A stretch of DNA of 64,000 bases from Rhodococcus opacus B4 (GCF_000010805.1 NC_012522.1:5146001-5210000); one strand, 5' to 3'; counted from the stretch's first letter, positions 1-8,716 are shown. Made by a program: numbers and translations. The notes: a model not told the origin generated them from the letters alone.

Positions 1-7
1 GCCGGAG

Positions 8-922
8 TTGTTCGATCAGGTAGGGGTGGCCGGCGTCGTCCGGACGTCGGAACTCGAACGCCTCGGGTTGGCTCGATCGACGATCTCGGCGCGGTGTCGG
101 TCGGGTGGACCGTGGCAGCGCCTCCTACCGGGAATCGTGCTTCTCCAGAACGGGCAGCCGTCGTTCCAGCACAGAGTGCTCGCAGCGCTTCTGTTCTGCG
201 GCAGGAACTCGCTTGTCACGGGACGTTCGGCCCTGCGATGTCACGGCTTCGGGAGCTATTCCGGTGACGTGGATGTTCTCGTCGCGGTCGATCGTCGGGT
301 GCAATCCACAGGCTTCGTCAAGGTCGAGCGCACGTCGCGCATGCCTGAGGCCCAGTTGCGCGGAAATATCGCCTGCGCACCGTTGCCGAGGGCCCTACTC
401 GACGCCGCGCGGAGGTGCACGACGCTGGACGCGGCGCGCGCGACGATCGCGGAAGTCGTCCAGCGCGGAGCGGTCACGGCGGAAGAACTCGCCGTCGAAC
501 TCGACGCAGGAAGTGGTCGTGGATCAGCCCTCCCGCGAATCGTCCTGCGGGAAATGAAGGCCAACGTTCACTCGGTCGCCGAGGCCAGCGCCCGCCGGTT
601 GTGGCTGCGCAGTGGACTTCCCGAGATGGTGTTCAACAGGAAGATCGTCGACACCGACGGACGATTCATTGCGATGCCGGACGGGTGGATCGACGAGGTC
701 GCGCTCGCGTGGGACATCGATTCGCTCGACTGGCACCTCGCACCTCAGCAGTACAAGCACACCGTGGAGCGGCGGACGCGCATGCAGAACGCCGGCATCA
801 TCGTGCTGCCGACCTTGCCGAGCGCTGTCCGCGACAAGCCCGCGCAGGTCATCGCCGACCTGAGGGCTCACTTCGAACTCGCCGCGTCGCGTCCGCGGCC
901 GGGCGTTCGGATGTTGCCCTAG
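8..922 (+). CDS. AbiEi-like N-terminal domain protein, possibly 5'-truncated
   Basis: About 304 residues in the open frame. The N-terminal part (VRTSELERLGLARSTISARC) resembles the winged-helix start of actinobacterial proteins with an AbiEi antitoxin-type domain, followed by a W-x-R-x-L-P-G-I turn typical of that group. The C-terminal half (DGWIDEVALAWDIDSLDWH) looks like the nuclease-like tail seen in the same proteins. Such genes are frequent, often solitary, in Rhodococcus and Mycobacterium, and their role is not established. The first usable start is TTG at position 8 and the frame is open to the window edge, so the real start may lie upstream. It converges on echA19 and no toxin partner is visible. 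The family call is tentative. Confidence 0.6.
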   Translation: MFDQVGVAGVVRTSELERLGLARSTISARCRSGGPWQRLLPGIVLLQNGQPSFQHRVLAALLFCGRNSLVTGRSALRCHGFGSYSGDVDVLVAVDRRVQSTGFVKVERTSRMPEAQLRGNIACAPLPRALLDAARRCTTLDAARATIAEVVQRGAVTAEELAVELDAGSGRGSALPRIVLREMKANVHSVAEASARRLWLRSGLPEMVFNRKIVDTDGRFIAMPDGWIDEVALAWDIDSLDWHLAPQQYKHTVERRTRMQNAGIIVLPTLPSAVRDKPAQVIADLRAHFELAASRPRPGVRMLP

Positions 923-939
923 CCGCCCCGCCGCCCGTG

Positions 940-990
940 GGACGAACGGGACGTTCGTTCGATCTAACGCAACGAGCGTCCCGTTCGTCC
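940..990. terminator. Bidirectional terminator-like hairpin
   Basis: A 20-base left arm (940-959, GGACGAACGGGACGTTCGTT) pairs with 971-990 with a single mismatch around an 11-base loop. It lies between two convergent genes, the place for a shared terminator. There is no clear U tract. Confidence 0.65.
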
Positions 991-994
991 GGAC

Positions 995-1046
995 GGAGGG
1001 GGAGGGGGAGGGGCGGAGGGGCGGAGGGGCGGAGGGGCGGAGGGGA
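995..1046. repeat. G-rich tandem repeat (8-bp unit GGAGGGGC)
   Basis: After irregular GGAGGGG copies, the octamer GGAGGGGC repeats about four times and ends ten bases before the echA19 stop codon. Many runs of four or more G on the plus strand could allow a G-quadruplex. The tract lies just outside the coding region in the 3' end of the echA19 transcript, where it reads as C-rich RNA. Confidence 0.7.
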
Positions 1047-1055
1047 GCCGGCGGG

Positions 1056-1880
1056 TCAGCGACCCTCGAACTTCGGCGCGCGTTTTTCGGAGAAGGCGCG
1101 GGGGCCTTCCTTCGCGTCGGCGGACTTGAAGACCTCGGTGCCGAGGGCGGCGTCGATCTGGAAGGCCTCCTCCTCGTGCATGCCTTCGGTGTCGCGGATG
1201 GTCTTCAGGATGGCCTGGACGGCGAGGGGGCCGTTCGCGGCGATGAGGTCGGCGAGTTCGAGGGCCTTGTCGAGGGCCTGACCGTCGGGGACGACGTGCC
1301 CGATGAGGCCGATCTCCTTCGCCTCGCGGGCCTTGATGTGGCGTCCGGTGAGCAGGATGTCGGCGGCGACGGTGTACGGGATCTGCCGGACGAGGCGCAC
1401 GGCGGAGCCGCCGAGCGGGAAGAGTCCCCATTTTGCTTCGGACACACCGAATTTGGCGCTCTCGCCGGCGACGCGGATGTCGGTGCCCTGCAGGATCTCG
1501 GTGCCGCCGGCGATGGCGGGACCCTCGACCGCCGCGATGAGGGGTTTGGTGAGGCGCCGTCCCTTGAGCAGCGCCTCGATCTTCGACAGGTCCCAGCCAC
1601 CTCCGGAAAACGAGTCGCCCGGGTGCTGCGACGTCATGGCCTTGAGGTCGGCGCCCGCGCAGAAGGCACCGCCGGCGCCGGTGAGGATGGCGACCCGGAT
1701 GTCCGGGTCGGAGTCGACCTGATCCCACGCGTCCTTCATGATCGCCATCATTTCGCCGGACAGCGCGTTCTTTGCCTCGGGGCGGTTCATGGTGACGATC
1801 AGAACGTGCCCGCGTTTCTCGACGAGGCAGTGCGGCGACTGTGCCGAAATGTCGGATTTCTCGGTCGTTGTAGAGGACAC
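1056..1880 (-). CDS. echA19: Enoyl-CoA hydratase EchA19 (steroid side-chain degradation)
   Basis: Crotonase-family protein of 274 residues that probably hydrates a steroid enoyl-CoA during beta-oxidation of the cholesterol side chain. Visible features are the oxyanion-hole segment FCAGADLK (about 73-80), GPAIAGGTE with the first catalytic Glu near 128, and FGVSEAKWG with the second near 148. The block KGRRLTKPLIAAVEGPAIAG is essentially that of mycobacterial EchA19. I chose GTG at 1880 because a GGGAG ribosome site lies six to seven bases upstream; a longer frame to 1943 would run into the operator. It diverges from fadD19, as echA19 and fadD19 do in M. tuberculosis, and shares the KstR-like site at 1936-1949. 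Confidence 0.93.
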   Translation of the reverse strand: MSSTTTEKSDISAQSPHCLVEKRGHVLIVTMNRPEAKNALSGEMMAIMKDAWDQVDSDPDIRVAILTGAGGAFCAGADLKAMTSQHPGDSFSGGGWDLSKIEALLKGRRLTKPLIAAVEGPAIAGGTEILQGTDIRVAGESAKFGVSEAKWGLFPLGGSAVRLVRQIPYTVAADILLTGRHIKAREAKEIGLIGHVVPDGQALDKALELADLIAANGPLAVQAILKTIRDTEGMHEEEAFQIDAALGTEVFKSADAKEGPRAFSEKRAPKFEGR

Positions 1881-1935
1881 TGAAGTCTCCCGAAGGGTGT
1901 GTGAGCTGGCTCTCAAATTAGGTCTTGCCAGAAAC

Positions 1936-1949
1936 GGTAACACGTTCTA
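1936..1949. promoter_or_regulatory. KstR-like operator between echA19 and fadD19
   Basis: GGTAACACGTTCTA fits the KstR core (AAC, two bases, GTT, then CTA). It lies in the divergent region of two cholesterol side-chain genes and ends eleven bases before the likely fadD19 start. KstR is the TetR-family repressor of the upper cholesterol regulon; its gene is not in this window. Confidence 0.8.
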
Positions 1950-1959
1950 CTTTGTTGAC

Positions 1960-3627
1960 GTGGCCCTTAATATCGCAGACCTCGTAGAGCACGCAATCGA
2001 CCTCGTTCCGGACCGCGTCGCGTTGGTGTCCGACGACCGGGAAGTGACGTACGCGCAGATGGAGGAGAGGGCCAATCGCCTCGGCCACTACCTGCGCGAA
2101 CAGGGTGTTCGGCCCGGTGACAAGGTGGGCATCTACTGCCGGAACCGCATCGAGGCCATCGAAGCCATGGTGGCGGTCTTCAAGATCCGTGCGGTGATGG
2201 TGAACGTCAACTACCGGTACATCGAGAACGAGTTGCAATACATCTTCGACAATTCGGACATGGTCGCGCTCGTTCACGAACGCAGATACGCCGACAAGGT
2301 GGCGAACGTACTCCCCGAGACGCCGCTCCTGAAGACCACCGTCGTGGTCGAGGACGGCACCGATCTCGACTACGAGGGGGTCGAATACGAGGCGGCACTG
2401 GCGCAGGGTTCTCCCGACCGCGACTTCGGCGAGCGCAGCAACGACGACCTGTACATGCTCTACACCGGCGGCACCACCGGAAAGCCGAAGGGCGTCATGT
2501 GGCGTCACGAGGACGTCTGGCGGGTGCTCGGCGGCGGCATCAACTTCATGACCGGGGAATACGTCGAGGACGAGTGGGACCTCGCGAAGCTGGGCGCCGA
2601 GAGCCCCGGCATGACCCGTTTCCCGATCCCGCCGATGATCCACGGCGGCAGCCAGTGGGCGGTGTTCCAGAGCCTGTTCGGCGGCGGAAAGTGCGTCATG
2701 CACCCGGAATTCGACGGCCACGACGTGTGGCGGATCGTCGATCAGCACAAGGTCAACCTGATCTTCATCACCGGTGACGCGATGGCGCGCCCGATGCTCG
2801 ACGCGCTGGTGGAAGGCAATACCGCGAGCGGCGAACCCTACGACCTGTCGTCGCTGTTCCTGATGGCGAGTTCGGCGGCGTTGTTCTCACCCAGCATCAA
2901 GGAGAAGTACCTCGAACTGCTGCCCAACCGGATGATCACCGACTCCATTGGTTCGTCCGAGACAGGGTTCGGCGGCCTCAGTGTGGTCGCGAAGGGCGAC
3001 TCGCACGGCGGCGGCCCGACGGTGAAGATCGACGCATCGACGTCCGTCCTCGGCGAGGACGGCAACCCGGTGGAGCCCGGCTCCGGCGTCGTCGGGATCC
3101 TGGCGCGAAAGGGGCACATCCCGATCGGCTACTACAAGGACGAAGAGAAGACGAAGGCTACGTTCAAGGAGATCAACGGCATCCGCTACTCCATCCCCGG
3201 CGATTTCGCGCAGGTGGAGGCGGACGGCACGGTGACGATGCTCGGCCGCGGCTCGGTGTCCATCAACAGCGGCGGCGAGAAGATCTTCCCCGAGGAGGTC
3301 GAGGGCGCACTCAAATCGCATCCCGACGTCTTCGACGCGCTCGTGGTCGGCATTCCCGACGAACGCTTCGGCCAGCGCGTCGCCGCGGTCATCCAGACCC
3401 GGGGCGGGGCGCGTCCGAGCCTGCACGAGATCGCCGATGCGGCGCGCAACGAGATCGCGGGATACAAGGTTCCGCGCAGCCTGTGGTTCGTCGACGAGAT
3501 CAAGCGCTCGCCGGCGGGCAAACCCGACTACCGGTGGGCCAAGGAACAGACCGAGACCCGGCCGGCCGACGACCACAACGGCAACGGCTCGCCCGCAGAC
3601 GGCACCATGGAAAGCAAAGGCGCGTAG
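1960..3627 (+). CDS. fadD19: Steroid-CoA ligase FadD19
   Basis: Acyl-adenylate/CoA ligase of about 555 residues. The mycobacterial orthologue activates the C24/C26 carboxylate of cholesterol side-chain acids. The ATP-binding motif YTGGTTGKPKG is near residue 168, GSSETGFGG follows mid-protein, SINSGGEK is in the hinge, and the C-terminal adenylation lysine sits in RSPAGKPDYRW near 520. Long stretches, such as FDNSDMVALVHERRYAD, match mycobacterial FadD19. GTG at 1960 is preferred because the VALNIADL start aligns with that protein. An upstream frame exists to 1738 but crosses the operator and echA19. No ribosome site is evident before 1960, so a leaderless mRNA is possible. The next gene starts at the following base. 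Confidence 0.93.
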   Translation: MALNIADLVEHAIDLVPDRVALVSDDREVTYAQMEERANRLGHYLREQGVRPGDKVGIYCRNRIEAIEAMVAVFKIRAVMVNVNYRYIENELQYIFDNSDMVALVHERRYADKVANVLPETPLLKTTVVVEDGTDLDYEGVEYEAALAQGSPDRDFGERSNDDLYMLYTGGTTGKPKGVMWRHEDVWRVLGGGINFMTGEYVEDEWDLAKLGAESPGMTRFPIPPMIHGGSQWAVFQSLFGGGKCVMHPEFDGHDVWRIVDQHKVNLIFITGDAMARPMLDALVEGNTASGEPYDLSSLFLMASSAALFSPSIKEKYLELLPNRMITDSIGSSETGFGGLSVVAKGDSHGGGPTVKIDASTSVLGEDGNPVEPGSGVVGILARKGHIPIGYYKDEEKTKATFKEINGIRYSIPGDFAQVEADGTVTMLGRGSVSINSGGEKIFPEEVEGALKSHPDVFDALVVGIPDERFGQRVAAVIQTRGGARPSLHEIADAARNEIAGYKVPRSLWFVDEIKRSPAGKPDYRWAKEQTETRPADDHNGNGSPADGTMESKGA

Positions 3628-4743
3628 ATGCATACGAGTGTGAGCGAGAAGTTCGGCATCGAATACCCGGTCTTCGGGTTCACGCCGTCCGAACACGTGG
3701 CGGCGGCGATCTCCCGGGCCGGCGGTCTGGGTGTGCTCGGCTGCGTCCGGTTCAACGATCCCGAGGAACTCGAGGCCGTCCTGTCGTGGATGGACGAGAA
3801 CACCGACGGCAAGCCGTACGGCGTCGACATCGTGATGCCCGCCAAGATTCCCACCGAGGGCACGTCGGTGGACCTCGAGTCGCTGATCCCCGCGGAACAC
3901 CGCGCGTTCGTCGACCGCACCCTGTCCGAACTGGGGGTGCCGCCGCTGGATTCGGGTGCCGAACACGCGACCGGTGTGCTCGGCTGGCTGCATTCGGTGG
4001 CGCGGTCGCACGTGGACGTCGCGCTGAATCATCGAATTGCGTTGATCGCCAACGCCCTCGGTTCACCCCCGAAGGACGTCATCGACCAGGCGCACGAGAA
4101 AGGTGTTCCCGTGGCCGCGCTGGCCGGTGCCGTGGAGCACGCGCGCAGGCACGTCGCGAACGGTGTCGACATCGTCATCGCGCAGGGCTACGAGGCCGGC
4201 GGGCACACCGGCGAGATCGCGTCGATGGTGCTGGTGCCCGAGATCGTCGATGCCGTCGGCGATTCCGCCGCCGTGCTCGCGGCCGGTGGTATCGGCAGCG
4301 GACGTCAGGTCGCCGCGGCGCTGTCGCTGGGGGCGGGCGGAGTGTGGATGGGGTCGTACTGGCTCACCACGTCCGAGTACAAACTCGGCAGCGCCTCGGC
4401 CGAGGGACCGTCCGCGATCCAGCGTGCCCTCCTCGGGGCGACGTCGGCGGACACGGTGCGGTCCCGGATCTACTCGGGCAAGCCCGCGCGCCTGCTCAAG
4501 ACCAAGTGGACCGACGCCTGGTCGAAGCCGGAGGCGCCGGCACCGCTGCCGATGCCGCTGCAGAATCTGCTGGTCAGCGAGGCGCATCAGCGGATCGCCG
4601 CGTCCGAGAACCCGGATGTCGTGGCGATGCCGGTGGGCCAGATCGTCGGCCGGATGAACGAGATCAGGCCGGTGGCCGAGGTGATGGACGAACTGATCAA
4701 GGGCTTCGACACGGCGATCTCCCGCCTCGACAGCTTCCGGTAG
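3628..4743 (+). CDS. Nitronate monooxygenase-like flavoprotein
   Basis: 371-residue TIM-barrel FMN protein of the nitronate monooxygenase (2-nitropropane dioxygenase) family. VFGFTPSEHVAAAISRAGGLGVLG is the usual N-terminal barrel strand pattern, QGYEAGGHTGE carries the catalytic-type His, and AAGGIGSGRQVAAAL with GVWMGSYWL forms the FMN phosphate site. Its ATG follows the fadD19 stop codon directly, so the two are cotranscribed and probably translationally coupled. This links it to steroid metabolism, although the substrate is unknown. It is clearly different from the smaller IpdC-type reductase of the HIP pathway. The stop codon lies within the downstream hairpin. Confidence 0.82.
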   Translation: MHTSVSEKFGIEYPVFGFTPSEHVAAAISRAGGLGVLGCVRFNDPEELEAVLSWMDENTDGKPYGVDIVMPAKIPTEGTSVDLESLIPAEHRAFVDRTLSELGVPPLDSGAEHATGVLGWLHSVARSHVDVALNHRIALIANALGSPPKDVIDQAHEKGVPVAALAGAVEHARRHVANGVDIVIAQGYEAGGHTGEIASMVLVPEIVDAVGDSAAVLAAGGIGSGRQVAAALSLGAGGVWMGSYWLTTSEYKLGSASAEGPSAIQRALLGATSADTVRSRIYSGKPARLLKTKWTDAWSKPEAPAPLPMPLQNLLVSEAHQRIAASENPDVVAMPVGQIVGRMNEIRPVAEVMDELIKGFDTAISRLDSFR

Positions 4744-4785
4744 GTGAGTGGCAAAGCGTGCGCCAGCACACTTTGCCACTCACCT
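4742..4785. terminator. Bidirectional terminator overlapping both stop codons
   Basis: The arms 4742-4761 (AGGTGAGTGGCAAAGCGTGC) and 4766-4785 pair over 20 bases with one mismatch around a GCCA loop. The stem includes most of the plus-strand stop codon (4741-4743) and the complete minus-strand fadD17 stop codon (4780-4782). Confidence 0.85.
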
Positions 4786-6351
4786 GGGGGAGTAGCGGTC
4801 TCCGGTGAGGACCCACACCGGGTCGGGGCAGTTCGCGGCCTCGGCGCTCAGCACCCGGGTGAGCACCTTGAACGTGGCCGTCCGCGGGAACTCGGCACAC
4901 ACCCGGATCAGGCCCGGACGCTGCTTCGGACTCAGATCCGATTGCGCGTCGAGGAAGCCCGCGAACGCCTCGGGGTCGAAATCCCGCGTCGGCACGACGG
5001 CCGCCATCACCCGGTCCCCGACCTCGACATCGGGCACCCCGTACACCGTCACCTGGGCGAACCCGTCGTACCGCAGCAGGATGCGTTCGATGGGCGCCGC
5101 ACCCAGGTTCTCGCCGTCGACGCGCAACCACCCGGAACTGCGACCCGCGAAGTAGACGAACCCGTCCGCGTCCCGGTAGGCGAGGTCGCCGCTCCAGTAC
5201 CGGCCGTCGCGGATCCGCTCGGCGTCCGCCTCGGGATTGTTGTAGTAGCCGGCGAAGGCCCCCGATCCCGCCAGGTTGACGAGTTCACCCGTCGCGGCCT
5301 CGGCGTTGAGCACCCGGCCTGCGGAATCGAATTCGGCGGGCGGACAGGGATTGCCGGTCTCGGGATCGAGGATCGCGACGCCCTCGGGGAGCCTGCCCAG
5401 CGAGCCGGATGGTGCCCCCGGGGTCGAGGAAATGGCGATGCCGCCCTCGGTGGAACCGAACCCGTCGATCACCGCGGTGCCGAAGCGAGACGCGAACGCC
5501 GCGACCGCGGGCGCCGACCCCTCGTTGCCGTACATCACCCGCAGGGTGTTGTCGGCGTCGTCGGGCATTTCGGGAGTCGCCAGCACATACGACAGCGGCT
5601 TTCCGACGTAGTTGGCGTACGTGACGCCGAACCTCCGCACGTCGGACAGGAAGTTCGACGCGGAGAACCTGCGCCGCAGCGCAATCGAACTGTGCCCGGC
5701 GAGCGCCACGGACCACGCCGCCATCATGGCATTGGAATGGAACATCGGCATCGACATGTACACGACGTCGTCAGGGGTCAGCGCGAAGCGCTCGGCGAGC
5801 ATGACGCCGGGACCGGTGATCTTCGCGTGCGTGCAGCGGACCGCCTTCGGATCACCGCTCGTGCCCGACGTGAAGATGAGCATGAACAGGTCTTCGGCGT
5901 GAGCGGTCTTCGGCGTGAAGTCAGCGCGCGTCTCGGCGAGCAGGGCGGACCATGCCGCCGAATCCACGTCGACGACCGGGACACCCGGGTCGAGATCGTC
6001 CAGCAATGCGGAGCGCCCCGATTCGGTGAAGACGACCTGGCAGTCCGCCAGTGCGATGTCGCGGGCCAGCGCCTCCCCGCGCCGGGTGGTGTTGAGCCCC
6101 ACCAGCACGGCGCCGGACAGCGCCGCCGCCCCGGCGAGGAGGGAGAACTCGGGGACGTTGTCCATCAGGACCCCGAAGTGCCGGGGCCGCTGCGCGTCGA
6201 GGAGGTCGTCGAGAATCGCGGCGCGCCGCAGGCTCGCTCGCACGTGTTCGGACCACGACAGGAACCGGTCCTCGAAGTACAGCCCCTGGGCGTCGGACTC
6301 TGCGACACCGAGCAGCAGGTCCGCCACCGTCCGGGCGAGCGTGGCGGTCAT
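4780..6351 (-). CDS. fadD17: Acyl-CoA synthetase FadD17
   Basis: 523-residue AMP-forming acyl-CoA ligase. IFTSGTSGDPKAV is the P-loop-like ATP motif, GFGSTEGGIAIS is the A5-type motif, and YWSGDLAYRDADGF with SSGWLRVDGENL forms the C-terminal subdomain hinge. Order and strand with fadE27 and fadE26 reproduce the mycobacterial fadE26-fadE27-fadD17 cluster, where FadD17 activates steroid side-chain carboxylates. The ATG at 6351 overlaps the fadE27 stop by four bases (ATGA), so translation is coupled. A longer frame to 6759 is an overlap with fadE27 and was not used. Confidence 0.9.
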   Translation of the reverse strand: MTATLARTVADLLLGVAESDAQGLYFEDRFLSWSEHVRASLRRAAILDDLLDAQRPRHFGVLMDNVPEFSLLAGAAALSGAVLVGLNTTRRGEALARDIALADCQVVFTESGRSALLDDLDPGVPVVDVDSAAWSALLAETRADFTPKTAHAEDLFMLIFTSGTSGDPKAVRCTHAKITGPGVMLAERFALTPDDVVYMSMPMFHSNAMMAAWSVALAGHSSIALRRRFSASNFLSDVRRFGVTYANYVGKPLSYVLATPEMPDDADNTLRVMYGNEGSAPAVAAFASRFGTAVIDGFGSTEGGIAISSTPGAPSGSLGRLPEGVAILDPETGNPCPPAEFDSAGRVLNAEAATGELVNLAGSGAFAGYYNNPEADAERIRDGRYWSGDLAYRDADGFVYFAGRSSGWLRVDGENLGAAPIERILLRYDGFAQVTVYGVPDVEVGDRVMAAVVPTRDFDPEAFAGFLDAQSDLSPKQRPGLIRVCAEFPRTATFKVLTRVLSAEAANCPDPVWVLTGDRYSPR

Positions 6352-7469
6352 GCCGGGACGGTGGCCAGTTCGGCGCCGAGGACCCGCAGCTGCTGCGTGG
6401 CCGAACCGAGCCGGAATTCGAGCGCCTTCGCGGCGAGGAAGTACCGGTGTACGGGGTGGTCCTCGTCGAGTCCGACGCCGCCGTGGACGTGGACGAGGGT
6501 ATGGGCAACCCGGTGGCCGGCGTCGGACGCCCAGAAGTTGGCGGTCTGGACGTCGCCTTCGCTGGGCAGTCCCTCGCCGATCCGCCACGCCGCCTGCCAC
6601 AGTGTGAGCCGGACGCCCTTCACGTCGATGTACCCGTCGGCAAGGCGCTGAGCGACGGCCTGGAAACTGCCGATGGGCCGCCCGAACTGCACCCGCTCGC
6701 GGGCATACGCGGCGGTGAGTTTCAGAGCCTCGTCGAGAACGCCGTACTGATACGCGCACGCGCCGAGCGTGCCGTGCTCGACGATCCAGTCCACGATCTC
6801 GCTTCCCTCCTCGACGGTGCCGAGGAGGCGGTCCCCGGACAGCGACACTCCGCGGAGGGCCACCTCACCGGTGCTGGCCAGGTCGACGGTCTGCTGACGG
6901 GTGACGGTCACCCCGGCGTCGTCGGGGCGGACGAGGAAGACCGCGACCCCGTCCGGGGTGGTCGCCGGGACCAGGAAGAGGTCGGCGGACGGGGCCGCGT
7001 CCACCACGATCTTGGTGCCGTCGAGCGTCCAGCCGTCCGCGCCGGGTTCGGCACGTGTGACGGGCGCGGCAGGGTTGTCGCCCAGTTCCTCGTCGAGGGC
7101 CACGGTGAGGATCTTCTCGCCCCGCGCGGCCGGAGCGGCCCAGTCGGCACGCTGCTGCTCGCTTCCGTACTTCGCGAGCGCCCCGGCCGCCATCACGATC
7201 GACGACAGATAGGGCACCGCCGCCACGGCACGGCCCAGTTCGACGAGGATGCTGCACTGCTCGAGGACGCCGAAACCGTCGCCGCCCACCGACCCCGGCA
7301 GCGCGGCACTCAGTACGTCCGACGACGCGAGCGCGGACCACAGCCGGCGATCGAGACGGTCCTCCGCCGCGTCGAGTTCGCGCAGCCGGTCGTTGGTGAC
7401 GAGATCCGAGACGATTCCTCGGGTGAGGCCGGCAAGATCCTGCTGGGCCTCGGTGGGAGTGAAGTCCAT
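6348..7469 (-). CDS. fadE27: Acyl-CoA dehydrogenase FadE27 (ChsE5-type subunit)
   Basis: 373-residue acyl-CoA dehydrogenase fold starting MDFTPTEAQQDLAGL. It has the helical N domain, the mid beta domain (around GWTLDGTKIVVDAA), and a C-terminal helical domain with QFGRPIGSFQAVAQRLADGY and the late segment HVHGGVGLDEDHPVHRYF. In mycobacteria FadE26 and FadE27 form an alpha2beta2 steroid-CoA dehydrogenase (ChsE4-ChsE5). The ATG is ten bases after the fadE26 stop, and the end overlaps fadD17. It is the second gene of the operon driven from the operator region near 8.7 kb. Confidence 0.9.
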   Translation of the reverse strand: MDFTPTEAQQDLAGLTRGIVSDLVTNDRLRELDAAEDRLDRRLWSALASSDVLSAALPGSVGGDGFGVLEQCSILVELGRAVAAVPYLSSIVMAAGALAKYGSEQQRADWAAPAARGEKILTVALDEELGDNPAAPVTRAEPGADGWTLDGTKIVVDAAPSADLFLVPATTPDGVAVFLVRPDDAGVTVTRQQTVDLASTGEVALRGVSLSGDRLLGTVEEGSEIVDWIVEHGTLGACAYQYGVLDEALKLTAAYARERVQFGRPIGSFQAVAQRLADGYIDVKGVRLTLWQAAWRIGEGLPSEGDVQTANFWASDAGHRVAHTLVHVHGGVGLDEDHPVHRYFLAAKALEFRLGSATQQLRVLGAELATVPA

Positions 7470-7479
7470 AATTCCAGTC

Positions 7480-8661
7480 CTAACGCTTCGCGGGGGGCAG
7501 GCCGAGGGCGGTCATGGCGATGATGTCGCGCTGCACCTCGTTGGTTCCGCCGCCGAACGTGAGGATCAGCGACGACCGGTGCATCCGCTCGAGCCGCCCG
7601 CGCAGCAGGACGCCGGGGGAGTTCTGCCGCAGCGTGGCCGACGGTCCGAGGATCTCCATCAGCAGCCGGTACGCCTCCGTTGCGAACTCGGTGCCGTAGA
7701 CCTTGTTGGCCGACGCCGCCTCCGGGCCGGGAGCGTGATCGGTGGACGAGGCGATTTCCCAGTTCATCAACTTCAGGTATTCGGCCTTCGCGTGGACGCG
7801 CGCGAGATTGATCTGCACCCACTCCTGGTCGATGACGCGGCGGCCGTCCGGCAGCTTGGTGTTCTGCGCCCATTCGCGCACCTCACGCTGGGCGGTGAGG
7901 ACCGGACCGGCGGACGTCAGCGCGACGCGCTCGTGGTTGAGCTGATTGGTGATCAGCGCCCAGCCGCCGTGTTCGGGGCCGACCAGTGCGGACGAGGGCA
8001 CCCGCACGTCCTGGTAGTAGGTGGCGCTCGTGTCCGGGCCGGCCATCGTGTGCACCGGTGTGTACGAGAAGCCGTCGGCGGTGGTCGGGACGATCAGCAT
8101 GCTGATGCCCTTGTGCTTCTTCGCTTCGGGGTCGGTGCGGCACGCCAGCCACACGTAGTCGGCGTACGCGATGAGGCTCGTCCACATCTTCTGGCCGTTG
8201 ATGACGTAGTCGTCGCCGTCCTTGACGGCGGTGGTGCGCAGGCTTGCGAGGTCGGTGCCCGCTTCGGGCTCGGAGTAGCCGATGGAGAAGTGCAGTTCGC
8301 CGGCCGAGATCTTGGGCAGGAAGAACGATTTCTGCTCGGGGGTGCCGAAGTGCATGATCGTCGGCGCCACCGAGTTGATGGTGAGGAAGGGGACGGGGGC
8401 GCCTGCGATGGCCGCCTCGTCGGTGAAGATCAGCTGCTCCATCGCCGACCGTTCCTGGCCGCCGTATTCCTTGGGCCACCCGAGTGTCAGCCAGCCGTCC
8501 TTGCCCATCTGGGCGACGACGTCGCGGTAGACGGTGCCCTCGCCGTATTCGCCGGTGGTGGCGGCCAGTGCCTCTCGACGCTCCGGCGTCATCAGCTTCG
8601 CGAAGTACGCGCGCAGCTCTTCCCGCAGCTGTTGCTGCTGCGGTGTGTAGGTGATGTGCAT
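7480..8661 (-). CDS. fadE26: Acyl-CoA dehydrogenase FadE26 (ChsE4-type subunit)
   Basis: 393-residue acyl-CoA dehydrogenase, the partner of FadE27. It begins MHITYTPQQQQLREELRAYF and carries GYSEPEAGTDLASLRT and VINGQKMWTS in the beta domain, then LTFGGGTNEVQRDIIA at the end, the usual FAD-contacting C-terminal motif. A good ribosome site (GGAGAGG, seven bases) precedes the ATG at 8661. The longer frame to 8976 crosses both operators and fdxD and was rejected. First gene of the fadE26-fadE27-fadD17 operon, divergent from fdxD-hsd4A, as in mycobacterial cholesterol clusters. Confidence 0.93.
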   Translation of the reverse strand: MHITYTPQQQQLREELRAYFAKLMTPERREALAATTGEYGEGTVYRDVVAQMGKDGWLTLGWPKEYGGQERSAMEQLIFTDEAAIAGAPVPFLTINSVAPTIMHFGTPEQKSFFLPKISAGELHFSIGYSEPEAGTDLASLRTTAVKDGDDYVINGQKMWTSLIAYADYVWLACRTDPEAKKHKGISMLIVPTTADGFSYTPVHTMAGPDTSATYYQDVRVPSSALVGPEHGGWALITNQLNHERVALTSAGPVLTAQREVREWAQNTKLPDGRRVIDQEWVQINLARVHAKAEYLKLMNWEIASSTDHAPGPEAASANKVYGTEFATEAYRLLMEILGPSATLRQNSPGVLLRGRLERMHRSSLILTFGGGTNEVQRDIIAMTALGLPPAKR

Positions 8662-8702
8662 CGAAATACCTCTCCGGTCCGAGAGCGAAATCAGCTGAAA
8701 TC

Positions 8703-8716
8703 TGGCACAGGTTCCA
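8703..8716. promoter_or_regulatory. KstR-like operator (fadE26 side)
   Basis: TGGCACAGGTTCCA differs slightly from the KstR consensus. It lies about 42 bases upstream of the fadE26 ATG and likely controls the minus-strand operon. Confidence 0.65.

Noticed and set aside
1738..1959. 5' extension of fadD19
   Set aside because: It crosses the operator and overlaps the start of echA19. Alignment with FadD19 proteins supports the start near 1960.
3628..4743. IpdC of the HIP pathway
   Set aside because: Same broad flavin family, but the length, N-terminus and sequence around the FMN site differ, and the neighbours are side-chain rather than ring C/D genes.
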